The notes under the pieces are model-generated. The model was given only the letters and a program-made list of their open reading frames with translations. It did no database searches and was not told the DNA's origin. Source: Kudoa neothunni (lineage: Eukaryota; Cnidaria). From it: a DNA stretch of 64,000 nt. The translations under genes were made by a program, and so were the position numbers. Every line of letters begins with the position of its first letter. Within the stretch, counting starts at the first letter, position 1. Shown one piece after another: positions 11,322 to 22,640 of this stretch. The stretch covers positions 2,356,001 to 2,420,000 of the forward strand of contig OZ199840.1 of NCBI GenBank assembly GCA_964304625.1, given 5' to 3'.

Positions 11322-12383
11322 GGCTAAATTACAGTAACCGTGCATCCAACCGGGAAAAATGAAACATCTCGTAAAATGTCGGAAAAATAAATTTTTGCTA
11401 CTTAAAAACCATTATATATTTAAATAACGTCTATAATTCTTTTCCACTATATTTTCTTCGAAACATGAAATCAACAACATAACTAGGGAGTGTTTCTGGG
11501 GTTTTATTTGTGGCGTTTCTATATTTTCTTTTAAAAACTCCCCACATGTAGTTTCTATTTTGTTAATGTGGACCCCCTCAATAGAAACCAACCTTCTTTT
11601 ATGAATCACGGTACCGTGAAAAAAACCTAGATCCTTGAAACTGTTGTAATCTTTCCAACCATCGGTCCAAATAGTTGACTCTTCCACTACATTCTCAATA
11701 ATTATTCTTTATAGAATATCCCTATTTCTTTTTTGTGTTATTTTCAAAAAGAAATTTCCGTCTTCGTCAATTCTTCCCACCATCCAATACTGTTGATTCC
11801 GTGGAATTCTTCCAACGTTGAACTTCCTTTTTGATTTGGCAATCTCATCTATTTTACTGCAACACCCTTCCCACCTATTTTAGAAAATTTTTGGCATCTA
11901 GTTTAGATGCCAAAAATCTGTAATGACGTTTATCCAATCATTTATGGTGGAGTTTGAAGAAATTTTAGAGAGTTTACGAATATCATCGTACGTCATTGTT
12001 GGATGTTGGATTATCGTTACTATAAAAATAAAAATTTTCCACAAAGAAAGTCGAGAAATTTTGAAAATAGTTCCTTTTCGTATCGACGTTTTTTTGTTTC
12101 ATAAAATACATTTGTATTGATAACCATCATCAGCGCCTTTCTCTCAACTAGGAACATTCGACCGCCACAAAAACATTTTGAATAACTCTTCATAAGACCC
12201 AGATTTTGCATTGTTTTTATTGTATATTCAAGGTCATCGCGAAAATAACCATAATCCAAGATTGTAATCTCATCAATATATATTCTCTAACGTAAATATT
12301 TTTTTGTTTGATTGCATCGTGTTAGAAAGAATCGAGACCTTCCAAAAATCACCAGTTTGATGCACGGTCGTTGTGATTTAGCC
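11322..12383 (-). mobile_element. Merlin-type element 2 with 8-bp target duplication
   Basis: A compact 1062-bp Merlin element. Its ends are GGCTAAATTACAGTAACCGT at 11322 and, read inward from 12383, GGCTAAATCACAACGACCGT; the similarity runs on for about 50 bp. It is flanked by a perfect 8-bp direct repeat AATTTTTT at 11314-11321 and 12384-12391. An 8-9 bp duplication is typical of the Merlin superfamily. It inserted just downstream of the PB4 gene. Confidence 0.9.
11412..12259 (-). pseudogene. Merlin transposase 2, broken
   Basis: The coding region covers nearly the full length of a Merlin protein. From 12259: MDYGYFRDDLEYTIKTMQN, a short cysteine pair CFCGG, FYETKKRRYEKELFSKFLDF, a probable helix-turn-helix (TYDDIRKLSKISSNSTINDW, near 11925-11985), the first catalytic block SKIDEIAKSKRKFNVGRIP with NQQYWMVGRIDEDG near 11760-11850, the second block IWTDGWKDYN at about 11650-11680, and the third block GVHINKIETTCGEF near 11540-11580. 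Two stops and one frame change interrupt it. All three acidic residues are present. It differs clearly from Merlin 1 and is a separate family. Confidence 0.85.
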
Positions 12384-12562
12384 AATTTTTTATCCTAAAA
12401 GTGGATATTCTTGAGGATATTAATTTAACGACAATATGCGACGAGTGATGGGATGTTACGAAGGAGATTAAGGCGGATTAATTTGACCATTTATTAGCGT
12501 TTTACTCAAAATTCAACCGTTAGAAATTTTTAGTAATTTACTATTGTGATTATAAACATTTA

Positions 12563-14726
12563 TTAACCCTTTGAGGACAACCATGCGGTCCACGAGCCCA
12601 CCAACTGATTAAATTGGGTTTGTAGACTTTAATATTTGTTTTTTTGCGCCGAAATTTCACGTAAATTGTTAAAAATTAATAATCTAGCGGTATGTACTAT
12701 TAAAAATTTTGTCGTAATTTTAAAAGATAATTCTATTGTATTAATTTTAATCATTTGTACAATTTCGCGACATACAGATTGATGGCCAATTCAATTAATT
12801 TGAGCGAGTTCTCGTCTTCATATAATGAAAGCATAGAATCGCGTGAATTGGAAAAATATTCGGAGGAAATATCTGAATTTGGTGATGAATTTTACGATGA
12901 GAAAAACGGTTATTTGTTATCTCGTGTGAAAGCATTGAGTTATGTTCAGTTTTTTTGATTAATAATATTGATTTACTGATGTAGGATTGGAATTGAAAAT
13001 AGAAAAAATAATAATAACCCGGTTCCCCAAAAAAAGCTACATTTCCAAAGACAAATCCATTGTTTGGTCTTCTACTACAAAATCTGGATGAACCCCTCAT
13101 CGTAATATGATAAATAATAATATTCAAGCAGGTAAACCCGGTGATTCGTTGAATTCGGAAACGCCACTCACTGCCTTCATTTTTTAAATCATAAAATAAC
13201 GGAAGACATAATTTTATATACAAACCGTAAAGGGTATGAACAACTAGTGGATAAGTGGAAACCCATAGACCTCGTTGAACTTAGAGCAATCATAGGATTG
13301 CTACTTTTGGTCGGGGCATATAAATCAAACATGGAGAGCATTTCCATTGTATGAGATAAGTTTCACGGTAGAGCATTATTTCGTGCAACCATGAGTCGAT
13401 TAAGATTCAAACAAATTTTTGCCTATATTCGTTTTGACGAATATTGGAATAGGGACAATGCAAGTGATACATTTGCGGCTATAAGGAGTATATTTGATAA
13501 ATTTGTAAATATATGCAAAACAAGTTATACACCCAGCCCAAATTTAACAGTGGATGAGCAATTATATCCATTCCATGGCCGTGTATCATTCTTGGTGTAT
13601 ATGCCCAAAAAGTCATTGAAGTACGGCTTGAAATTTTGGATAATATGCGATAGTCAATCTCGCTACGTTTCTAACATAATACCTTATTTGGGGAAAATTA
13701 ATGGCCAACGTGAGAATAATTTATCTTTTAGCGTGGTGATCAACCTTACAGAGAATTTGTTAGACGTCGATAGGAACATTACCTTTGATAACTATTTCAC
13801 AACTTGGCAACTTGCGTTGTATCTGCAAAGACGTAATACCTCAATGATTGGAACTGTTCGGAAATGCAGAGTTTTCGTACCCTCGGAATTTGTGCAAAAC
13901 AAATTTAGAAGAGTTTACTCTTCCTTGTTTGAGTTCTATGATCAATTTACCCTTATATCCTATATACCCAAAAAACAAAGGTGTCATCTTACTCTCATCG
14001 CAACATCGTACAACCGAAGTAGACTATGATGTTCGTGCTAAACCAATAGCTATTAAGTATTATAATATAAATAAATGTGGTGTTGTTGTGCTGGATCAGT
14101 GCGTTTCTACATATACGTGTAAGCTAAAATGTATGCGCTGGTCTTACGCCGTATTTTCACAAATTGTCGATGTCGCCTCTTTCAATGCTTTTGCGGTATT
14201 TGAACAGAGAAATCCTGATTATTTTAAGAGATGTAAATAAATAAAGGAAAAAATTTCCTTATAGGTTTGTCAATGCAATTCATTAAGCCATTACAAGATA
14301 TACGTGTGGCCAATCCTAAAATATCCTTGCAGCCATACGTAAAAAGATCCCTAGAAATAACTGGCTACAGTTTTAACAATGCTAAAATTCTTTCATTGGA
14401 ACAAATTGAACAAAATATAAGAAAGCGTCGTTCTAGCTGCCCAACCGGAATCATCAGAAGAAGTAAATAATATTGCCATTTGTGTAAAAACAATGTTTGT
14501 ATTAAACACCCCGTAAAATGTCACTTGCACTAAGTGTGATTGTATACCAAAATAAAAAAGTACTATTATTCGAAGCTTTTTTGTTTTTATTGCATATTTG
14601 AGTTATTCAAGACTTGATTTCGGATTTATGGTTAATCCACCATATGATTAATTTTAATCCCATGGGATCCAGGAGCCCATGGTTATACTTAACTGGAGGG
14701 CCAGAAGATTGTCCTCAAAGGGTTAA
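12563..14726 (+). mobile_element. piggyBac element PB1, TTAA-flanked
   Basis: A complete-length 2.16-kb piggyBac element. TTAA target duplications are at 12563-12566 and 14723-14726. The termini share CCCTTTGAGGACAA read inward. Inside the right end lies a palindrome CCATGGGATCCAGGAGCCCATGG-like (14661-14683; stems CCATGGG/CCCATGG). An 83-bp stretch of another piggyBac end follows directly at 14727-14809, so PB1 appears to have inserted in or next to an older piggyBac terminus. Confidence 0.92.
12782..14533 (+). pseudogene. piggyBac transposase PB1, broken
   Basis: The gene starts at an ATG (MANSINLSEFSSSYN) with an acidic N-terminus, as is usual for piggyBac. The DDE_Tnp_1_7 domain begins near 13240 (ELRAIIGLLLLVGAYKSNME). 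First catalytic block NLTVDEQLYPFHGRVSF at about 13540-13590; second block ITFDNYFTTWQLALYL at about 13780-13830; third block KCGVVVLDQCVSTYTCKLK near 14075-14130. In the third block the aspartate usual after GGV or CGV is replaced by valine. The C-terminal cysteine-rich tail (CHLCKNNVCIKHPVKCHLH) ends at 14533. I count about five stops or frame changes. The closest relative here is PB2. Confidence 0.87.
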
Positions 14727-14809
14727 TCAAATTTATCAAATAAAAATCTGGGGTCATATTGATCCCAATGCAATTGGAGGGTAGTTTTTTTGCGTCTTTA
14801 AAGGGTTAA
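14727..14809. repeat. Lone piggyBac-like terminus
   Basis: An 83-bp segment ending AAAGGGTTAA at 14809, carrying GGGGTCATATTGATCCC, a palindrome-like motif of the kind seen near other piggyBac ends in this window. It directly follows the right TTAA of PB1. It is best read as the end of an older piggyBac element that PB1 entered; its partner end was not found. Confidence 0.5.
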
Positions 14810-15599
14810 ATCAGCTGTTCATAATTCTCAGACATTTGGTAACGCGACGTCGGCTTGGATCATAGTTTATAAAGTGTGTTAGAATTCTTTTATTTTCCTA
14901 TCAGTTTTTGTCTGATGTATAAATAATATTTATGAATATATTTTGTAAAAGTTTTAATACTCTTAATACATTCAAACACCTTTAATACTCGATATTAGGC
15001 TAGTCTCGATACTTTTTGAAGAAATCACATACATTAACATCAGAATAGGATGATAATTAGAAATCATTATTGTTATAATTTCGAAAAGTAGGGAAACCAA
15101 TTTTTATTTTACTGAATAAAACTATTGCAATTATTATAGTTGTAATTTTAATTGGTAGTAGTAGAGACAGTAGTTGAAGTTATTGTTGTAGGTACACGCG
15201 ATAGCAGTTATATGCTATCAGGAATTAGAGGACGGAGTTACATATATCCTAGTATAGTGGGATCATAACAATTTTATTCTTCAGTGACAAAGATTTCACT
15301 GTAAAACCTATCATTTTCACTGGAAAACATGCCATCGTAGTCATTCATGTCTTAAAATCGGGTTGTATTCGATACTGCTTTCAAGTATTTATATATTTAT
15401 TCCTTTAATTTCTAATTAATTAATCAATGGAACTCGCTTAAATTTGAATATTAATTAGGAAGCATTCTACTTTAATTTTTGTCGACATAAAGGTGTGGAG
15501 TCTATTAGACACCCCAAGCATCAAAGTTATAAAAATTGTTTGTTTATCACTGAGTTAATTTTTTTTAATTTAATTAAGCATTATATAAAAGTAATGTTT
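14810..15599. other. Intergenic, possible flank of a gypsy fossil
   Basis: No gene recognised. A GGTGTGGAGTCTATTAGACACCCC-like palindrome at about 15491-15514 resembles the hairpins near piggyBac ends, but no TTAA terminus goes with it. The stretch may contain the 5' part of the decayed gypsy element that follows. Confidence 0.4.
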
Positions 15600-16460
15600 C
15601 TGGAAGAATACATGGTGTATCAAACGTTGTCTATGTCAGAAAGTACACTAAAATAAGGATCCAATAGGTTCTGGAGTTTATTAGATCTCAAACTCGCTCG
15701 GAAGTTTAAATGGCTTTTAAATTTAAAAGAGCCATCTGGAATAATAGGATCATGGCTCGAACATCTAATTGAATTCAACTTTTTGTGGAATCTCGATGGG
15801 GTATGATTCACAGCAATGCAGATACCCTATCAAGATACTTTGAGGTCAATAAAACCTGAATAGAAGAGTGCATTCCGTTAAACACTGAAAAAATTATTGA
15901 CAAGCAATCTAATGATTTGTATTTATCAAAAGTAATTAGGTGTATAAAATATTGTAGAAATAATGATACCCATCTATACAAAACTCAATAAAACTACTAC
16001 AAAGTGTCATGGAATATACGATCAAATCAGAAACTACAACAAACTTGTTTGGGTGAGAATTAATAATTATCTCTCGTAAAAAGTCATTGTTAATTTTAAA
16101 ATGAAATCTTAAGTGGCACAGTATGGACGAGTTCCACTCGGTAACTTCAGCATGACATTTAAGATTAAAGAGAACTCTGGGAAAATTTCAAAAGTATTAT
16201 TATTGGTCTTGGCAACGTAAGGATGTTGAGAATCATTACAAGGAATGTGGATTTTGTAAACGCAGAGAATGACAACAATAGAACCCCAAAACCAAAACGG
16301 ATGAGTTCGTTTCATCATATTCACTGAAACGCATTGGAATAGACATTGTGGATCCCCTACCTACGACACCTAGAGTTGATGGATTTTTTCAGGTGATCGC
16401 CGATTACTTTACAAAATGGATGGAAACCATAGCAATGTGTGATGAAAATGCAACCAGTGC
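15600..16460 (+). mobile_element. gypsy-type LTR retrotransposon fossil
   Basis: Remains of the pol gene of a Ty3/gypsy element. Recognisable parts are the end of an RNase H domain (about 15700-15840), an integrase zinc-binding region (about 16110-16270) and the beginning of the integrase core (about 16325-16450). No LTRs, gag or reverse transcriptase were identified. It is heavily broken in many places and looks old; the edges are approximate. Confidence 0.65.
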
Positions 16461-18363
16461 GCCCGGATAACCGTTATATCGAATCAAAATGCAACCGAGT
16501 GCAATATTGGCCAAAAAATGTATATGTTATGTGATGATATGAAACACATGGCAGTTTCAATAGCTGAAGTTCATAAATTTCTTGGTATAATTTCAAATTA
16601 TCTCTAGTATCAATAGTCTAACGAATAAATTGTCAAGAAAACGGGTGTTCAAAAGTAAACCATTGGGTGCATTTAAAGCAAAACCCTGCAGATACGGAAC
16701 TAAGTTCACCAAAAAGGAAAAATGGTGACAGACGGTCAAAATTGACTGAAAACCATAATTTATACATACATTTGCGAACTTATGGACGAGGATTGTACAA
16801 TTACGTTGGATTCTATTACCCAAAAAGTTGTGGAATGTTTTGGTATCACAGTTTCTGGGCAAACGATTACGAATTGTTTAAGGGGTTTTCATTACATTTA
16901 TTAAAGTTTCCATTGTACCCACGAAAAGAAATTCTCAGTTTTATATAGAAACGAGAAGAAGATTAATTGCCATTTAAAGAGTTTTCTTTAAAAAATGAAT
17001 AGATCCGTGCTACAATACCAATACCTTGAATTTAAACCTTATCATTCCACTGCCATCTATATAGAGGAATTGGAGTTTCTCTCCATCAATAAGAATATTT
17101 GGACGGGAGTTTTCAGAGTCAGGAGTGAACTTGAAGGCAAAAAGCATTCGCTCAAAAATATTACTCTAATAACGGCTATAAGCTCGGTATGGGTTCGGAC
17201 AATCCACGTGGAAAATGGAACTATCAACCAACAAATTTTTTCCTACTTTCATAGATAAACTATTTGGCAACTTAGCCCGCAATGTTGTTGATAACGCCTT
17301 ACTAATAAGGATAATGTGAGATTCCGTTAAAACGATCTAGTAAAGAGACAAATTTAATCACTGACCATATATTATTATTGCTTCCATTATACACTCCGTT
17401 CTTCAATCCGATTAAGGATGTTTTCCTCCAAACTTAGTCCATTTTAAGCAACAAATGACTATCTAAAAGGGGGGAATTGATGAACGAAATTAGGACCAGC
17501 TAAAATATCAGGCGAATCATGCGGATTTCTATTTCGCAGCACGTATTAATTCGGTAGAAATTAACAATTAGGTCGATTTTATGTTGTTTTAAAAACATGA
17601 TTTTTAAATTGTTGTTGTTGAAGATTGGATTTTTGTATATTCATATAAATAAGATTACAAATTTAAGTGATCATTAAAAAACAGTAAAAACTTATGTAAT
17701 CTTTTATTGAAAAAAAACAATATTTGTTTATTTCAACAATAATCACGAGATGTATTGTGTCGTTTAAGTGTGTCTTATTTAAGCGCAAATAAAAAAATAA
17801 AACATCTTACATTCAAATAGTACATTTCTATGAGGCGTAAGTTTTAAAATCTGACACCGTGAATAAATCGACGACAAAAATGAACAAAAAAATTATTTCT
17901 TGCAGGTATTATAAATTGTTACAAATAAACAGAGTTCATGGATTCAAAAGATTATTTGAATCAATTTTTTAATCGTATAAAATTCAAAAAATTATTCATT
18001 CTAACATAATTAATCATTTATAATAAAGCCGACAAAAATGTTAGCGCAAAAGAAATTAAACTCAAAATTAAATGAGTTGTTTATTAAAAAGTTGCATTTT
18101 AATCCGATGCAGTTGCATTTAGATCTTGAATTATTGTATTTTATAACTGTACTGTGAATGTTTAATACATTATTAGGGGTTTTCACGCTTAATTATGTTA
18201 TATTTTTAAGAAAAACTGCGAAACATAGTAAGTAATTACGCTCCGCATCGGTATTGAGCACCAAAGGTTGGACACGAACTACTAATTATTACACCGAAAA
18301 TCTATTTTATTTGGCAAAAAAAACCTATTTATTATGTGGAAAATAGAATAATCTAATAACCAA
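16461..18363. other. Unassigned sequence between gypsy fossil and PB2
   Basis: Two open stretches, 16667-16948 and 16995-17258 (plus strand, 93 and 87 codons), show no family I recognise. They may be the downstream part of the gypsy fossil or chance frames. From 17260 to 18363 the sequence is AT-rich with no coding signal. Confidence 0.4.
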
Positions 18364-19590
18364 TTAACCCTTAACGGCTAACCATGGAACTGTTATGTTA
18401 AGGCTAATCATTGGATCCACGATCCATATGATTAAAATTTGGGATTAATGGATTATAAAATAATCCGATTTATTTTAAATACTCTATGAAGTAGACGCAG
18501 AGAGAAATAAACAGCTCAGAAAGGCAATTAATTTTTCGATTCACAATTTATACATATAATGTTTTTGGTTGAATGCCCATTGCGAACATATTTGTTGCAT
18601 GTTGTACAAGTTTGCTTACTTCTGTCAAGAGCAAGGGTACAATATTTGCAGCGTTTCCTCACACGTTGGTATACATCCTTTTTAGAGACCACCTCATTAT
18701 CGAACCTGTATCATATTACTTCTAATGGCCGTTTTACTGCGGACTGGTGTGCAATCTTAAGATTAGTAAATCTTCTGTCCTGGTGCTGTTTAATTAGTTC
18801 CATGGATAATGTTATTAAAAAATCTTGCCGATGAGTTGATTTATCTTTTTTAAAGTACCTTGGATTTTTTGGTTGAAAACCACAAATGCATTAAATACGG
18901 CCACATCTAAGATTTGGGAAAATACATCGTAAGGCCATCTTTTACACTTCCATTTACAGGTGTAAGTGGAAACGCATTGATCCATGATGTCAACACCACA
19001 CTTTTTGACGTTATAATCCAATATCATATCTGGTTTGGATTTATAACCAGAACTTAAGCTGCCATTGCGGTGCTCTGATGAAAGGATTATTACACACTTG
19101 CCCTTTTTGGGAACGTACGACATTACCGTAAACTGTTTGTAAAATCCAAACATAGATGAATATAGTTCTCTGCGCCTATTAGGTAGAAATTCTGACGGGA
19201 TAAGTGCTCGACGTTTTCGTACAGTTCCTAATATAGATGTGTTATTTTTGTGTAAATATTGGGCAAGTTTCCAAGTCGTGAAAAAGTGGTCACAAATAAT
19301 ACTTCGGCCACAGTTGAGCAAATGCTGAGTGAGATCAACGACTACTTTAAAACTTGTGTTCGCTTCACGTTGGTTGTTTACTTTACCCGCATATGGAATT
19401 ATGTTGGATACATATCGAGTTTCGCTGTCACAAACTACCCAAAATTTTATACCATATTTAGATGGCTTCTTAGGCATATAGACTAAAAACGATACTCTCC
19501 CTCGAAATGGATATAACTGTTCATCTACAGTTAAGTTTACACCTGGTGAGTAACTTGTTTTGCAGATGTTCCTAAATTGGTTAAAAATAT

Positions 19591-19875
19591 GGAAGTGGCT
19601 ATATCTCAGGTACCTGATAATCCGGTCGGCCTCAGGCTATATCTCAGGTAATCAATATCTCTAAAACTACTCAATATTGTTTGCCAATATTCCATATATC
19701 ATCTAATGTTTATCTAACTTAAGTTTTTGTAGATTTTTGAAAAATTAAAAAAAATTATTATTTCTTTGTGTGACCATACACAAGTCCAACCGCAGCTGGG
19801 CACGATTTTTTATTTTTTTAATATAATTTCATCAATTAGAATCATTATACACAAAATATAGAAATAATAATAAAT
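19591..19875 (+). repeat. MULE 1 left terminal inverted repeat
   Basis: Pairs with 22365-22640. Contains shared blocks such as CTACTCAATATTGTTTGCC and GTGTGACCATACACAAGTCC. The tip holds a partial internal duplication absent from the right repeat. Confidence 0.9.
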
Positions 19876-19933
19876 TTCAGAGTTATCTATAACTTGAGCG
19901 CGTAATTTCTCTTTCTAATTAGCGTGGCGCAGG

Positions 19934-22221
19934 ATGAGTTCAAATATGTTTGCAATTGGAAAACGATTTCATTCTTTCGAGGAACTCGATAATGCTATAA
20001 AAAATTACTAAGAGTCAAACTTTTGCATTCTTTATAAATATCAAGCGATGACTATTTCGAATATTCGAAATAGAATTACAAAATAAATTAACCAATCTCT
20101 GCGGTATCATGAAATTACACATCGTTGTATTTTCAGTGGCAAGAATAAAACAAAATCCGATGGAATTAGAAACAAACCGGCATTAATGGGAAACTGCCCC
20201 TTGGTTTTATACCTTAGGACCTCTGTTGATGGTGTAGCACTTGAAGTACGTTCTAGTATATTAGAACATAATCATGATTTAAGTGCAGTGCTATATCGAA
20301 ATCTCCCGAAACAACGAAAAATTGACCTAAATGACCCAAATCTCGTGGAATTAATTCACTTTAAGGTCAATACAAAATTAATTCAAAATAAAATTTACAA
20401 CGAAACGGGTAAAAACATCCGTTTGAAGTCCATCCACAACATAAGAGCAAACAAAGACTCATTCGGTGATAACCTATGTGTAATAGAGAAAATATTGAAA
20501 GAAGATTTCAATTGTTGCGTTAGGATTTTATATGATAAACATAAAGTCGTTAATCGTTAATGGAATTTTTTTCACTGACGACAAAATGAAATCATTTTTG
20601 GAATTTTATCCTGAGGTTATGTTCATTTATGCAACTTATAAACTCCTTAATTCAAGGTAACTTTTGAAAATGGATGAATAATTTTATAATTTTAGAGCCC
20701 CGTTATACATATCTGATGGGGAGTATTCTTTTGGTTTGACTCACATTTCGAGTGCCTGCATTCTCTACGAAGAGATGGAAGATTCAATCCAATGGTTTTG
20801 TAATACTTTGGCAGAATTGATACCAAACTTATCAAAAAATGTACATACCATTGTTACAGACAAGGATGAAAAGCTAAGAAAATGTCTCAAATTAAGTTTT
20901 CCACTATCATCATTCATTTTATGTAAATTTCATGTGAATCAAATTTTTCAAAGACATCACCGTTAACAAATTTGAGACATCTTTTATTAAAAGACAAGAG
21001 ATTTTAAGTTGTTTACAAAAAATGATGTACTCGACTGATTACATTGAATATTTGCATTATGTTGACCAAATTCACGATTTTAAAAATCCCAAATTAAGTG
21101 AATATTTCAAAAGAAATTGGGAAGGAGTATACAATGAATGGGTCATTGGTATCAGCAATACGAAAAATTTTTACGACAACGAAACCAATAATCGCCTTGA
21201 AGTAATAAATTCCCAAATTAAAAGTGTTGTCCAAAAATTCAGCTCGTTGGCCAACTTCATCCAAAGTTTTTTTAAAATTCTAAGTTCACTTAAAATTGAA
21301 AGGGAAGTTTCTTCAATTGATCAACTGTATTATGAATCAAATGAGATTCTCAACAATAAGCAGGTTCTACACCATAAAGAATGTCTGAGGAATTATGCAC
21401 TTATCATGCTTCAAAAAGAACATAAATTCGTGGACAATACTGCATTATCCTCTAACTCAAATGAAACCACAAGTCGATCAACGTGTCTTTGTTTATTTTA
21501 TCGCTCATTTTCATTACCATGTCGCCATGTTCTAAGCTACAGGTTATCAGAAAAACTTCCGTTATTCTGTGAAACATTATGCAATGATCGATGGAAAAAG
21601 GCATATGGAATGAAGTTTTTAAATGCGGAATCTACAACTCAAAATAATACAGAAAATCTTCCTACTGTTGTTCTTGAAAAGAAACAAAAAATTAACATAA
21701 AGACATTCGGACAAAAGTTGAAGTACACGTCAAATTTTACAACCAAACTAGCCTACTCAACTTCCGAATTTTTCGAAAAATCAATAAATCTATTGGAAAA
21801 AATAATTAGAAGTCACGATGTCATGGTTATCGATCAGTTCCTTGATACATGTGATTTTTGTTTATAAATGAAATATTAAATTTTATATAGTTAAAGATGA
21901 AACTGAATTTCAAGAAAACGTATAAAATTTATAATTTGACTTTAACTAATAAAAATTAGGAGTCATCGATAAATTTAATAGAAGTCTCACCTACCAAAAT
22001 ACCAAAACTTAATTCCAGTGATGATTTTGGTCCTCTAGAAGAACAAATTGATTGTAACGATGAATCAAACGCCATCGTAGAACCTCAATTAAAAGGTTAA
22101 ACCTAAAAAAAATTATGTTAATTTTTGTTTAGATCTAGTGATTCCTTCTAAAGTTAAGTCGATTGGTCGACCACGAGGAAGTCGTTTAACTGCAATCGGA
22201 ATTATAAAGAAAAAGAAATAA
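19934..22221 (+). pseudogene. MULE transposase 1 with SWIM finger and AT-hook tail
   Basis: Transposase of the ZSWIM1/ZSWIM3-like MULE group. It starts at ATG 19934 (MSSNMFAIGKRFHSFEELDN). It then has a WRKY/FAR1-like N-terminal domain (HRCIFSGKNKTKSDG, then SSILEHNHDLS), the first catalytic region FYPEVMFIYATYK near 20605-20640, a short probable intron (about 20658-20696), the second block IVTDKDEKLRKCL with LCKFHV (20850-20940), SNTKNFYDNETNNRLEVINS (21160-21210), and a SWIM finger CLCLFYRSFSLPCRH at 21483-21527. Two later segments carry SSDDFGPLEEQ and IGRPRGSRLTAIG, ending at 22221. Two stops precede 20186. A 7-bp tandem duplication (GTTAATC, near 20548-20560) and a second frame slip near 20945 break the frame. 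The expected D of the first block is Y. Confidence 0.85.
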
Positions 22222-22364
22222 AATTATAACTTTAAAATTAAATATATAAAAAAATTTAATTTCGAGAATAATCCTCTACATGTGTCATATGAAAGCTGTT
22301 TTATTGAGTGATCGCTTAAACTAATATTTAAATCCATTATTAGTTTTATTTCATATAACGTGAA

Positions 22365-22640
22365 AAATGTTAATTTCTTAAAAAAAAGACAAAAATTATT
22401 ATTATTTCTATATTTTGTGTATAATGATGCTAATTGATGAAATTATATTAAAAAAATAAAAAATCGTACCCAGCTGCTGTTGGACTTGTGTATGGTCACA
22501 CAAACAAAAAATAATTTTTTTTTAATTTTTCAAAAATCTACAAAAACTTAAGTTAGATGAATATAAGATGATGTGTGGAATATAGGCAAACAATATTGAG
22601 TAGTTTTAGAGATATTGATTACCTGAGATATAGCCACTAC
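22365..22640 (-). repeat. MULE 1 right terminal inverted repeat
   Basis: Inverted partner of 19591-19875. Its tip, read inward, is GTAGTGGCTATATCTCAGGT. The right copy of the target duplication follows directly at 22641. Confidence 0.9.

Larger units (their letters stand above)
19591..22640 (+). mobile_element. SWIM-type MULE 1 inserted in PB2
   Basis: A 3050-bp Mutator-like element. A 10-bp direct repeat TTAAAAATAT flanks it at 19581-19590 and 22641-22650. Long terminal inverted repeats of about 280 bp (19591-19875 and 22365-22640) start G-AGTGGCTATATCTCAGG and are more than 85% similar by eye. The left repeat has an extra 30-40 bp near its tip, where GGCTATATCTCAGGTA occurs twice. Long inverted repeats and 8-11 bp duplications are standard for MULEs. 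The outside sequence is PB2 transposase on both sides. Confidence 0.95.

Noticed and set aside
12795-13223. A 142-codon minus-strand open frame
   Set aside because: Antisense to the N-terminal part of the PB1 transposase; no recognisable domain.
15485-15535. Another PB3-type terminus
   Set aside because: A palindrome resembling PB3 is present but no TTAA or terminal CCCTTT/CCTTCT sequence goes with it.
16995-17258. An 87-codon plus-strand frame after the gypsy fossil
   Set aside because: No known motif; could be part of the fossil or chance, so no function is claimed.
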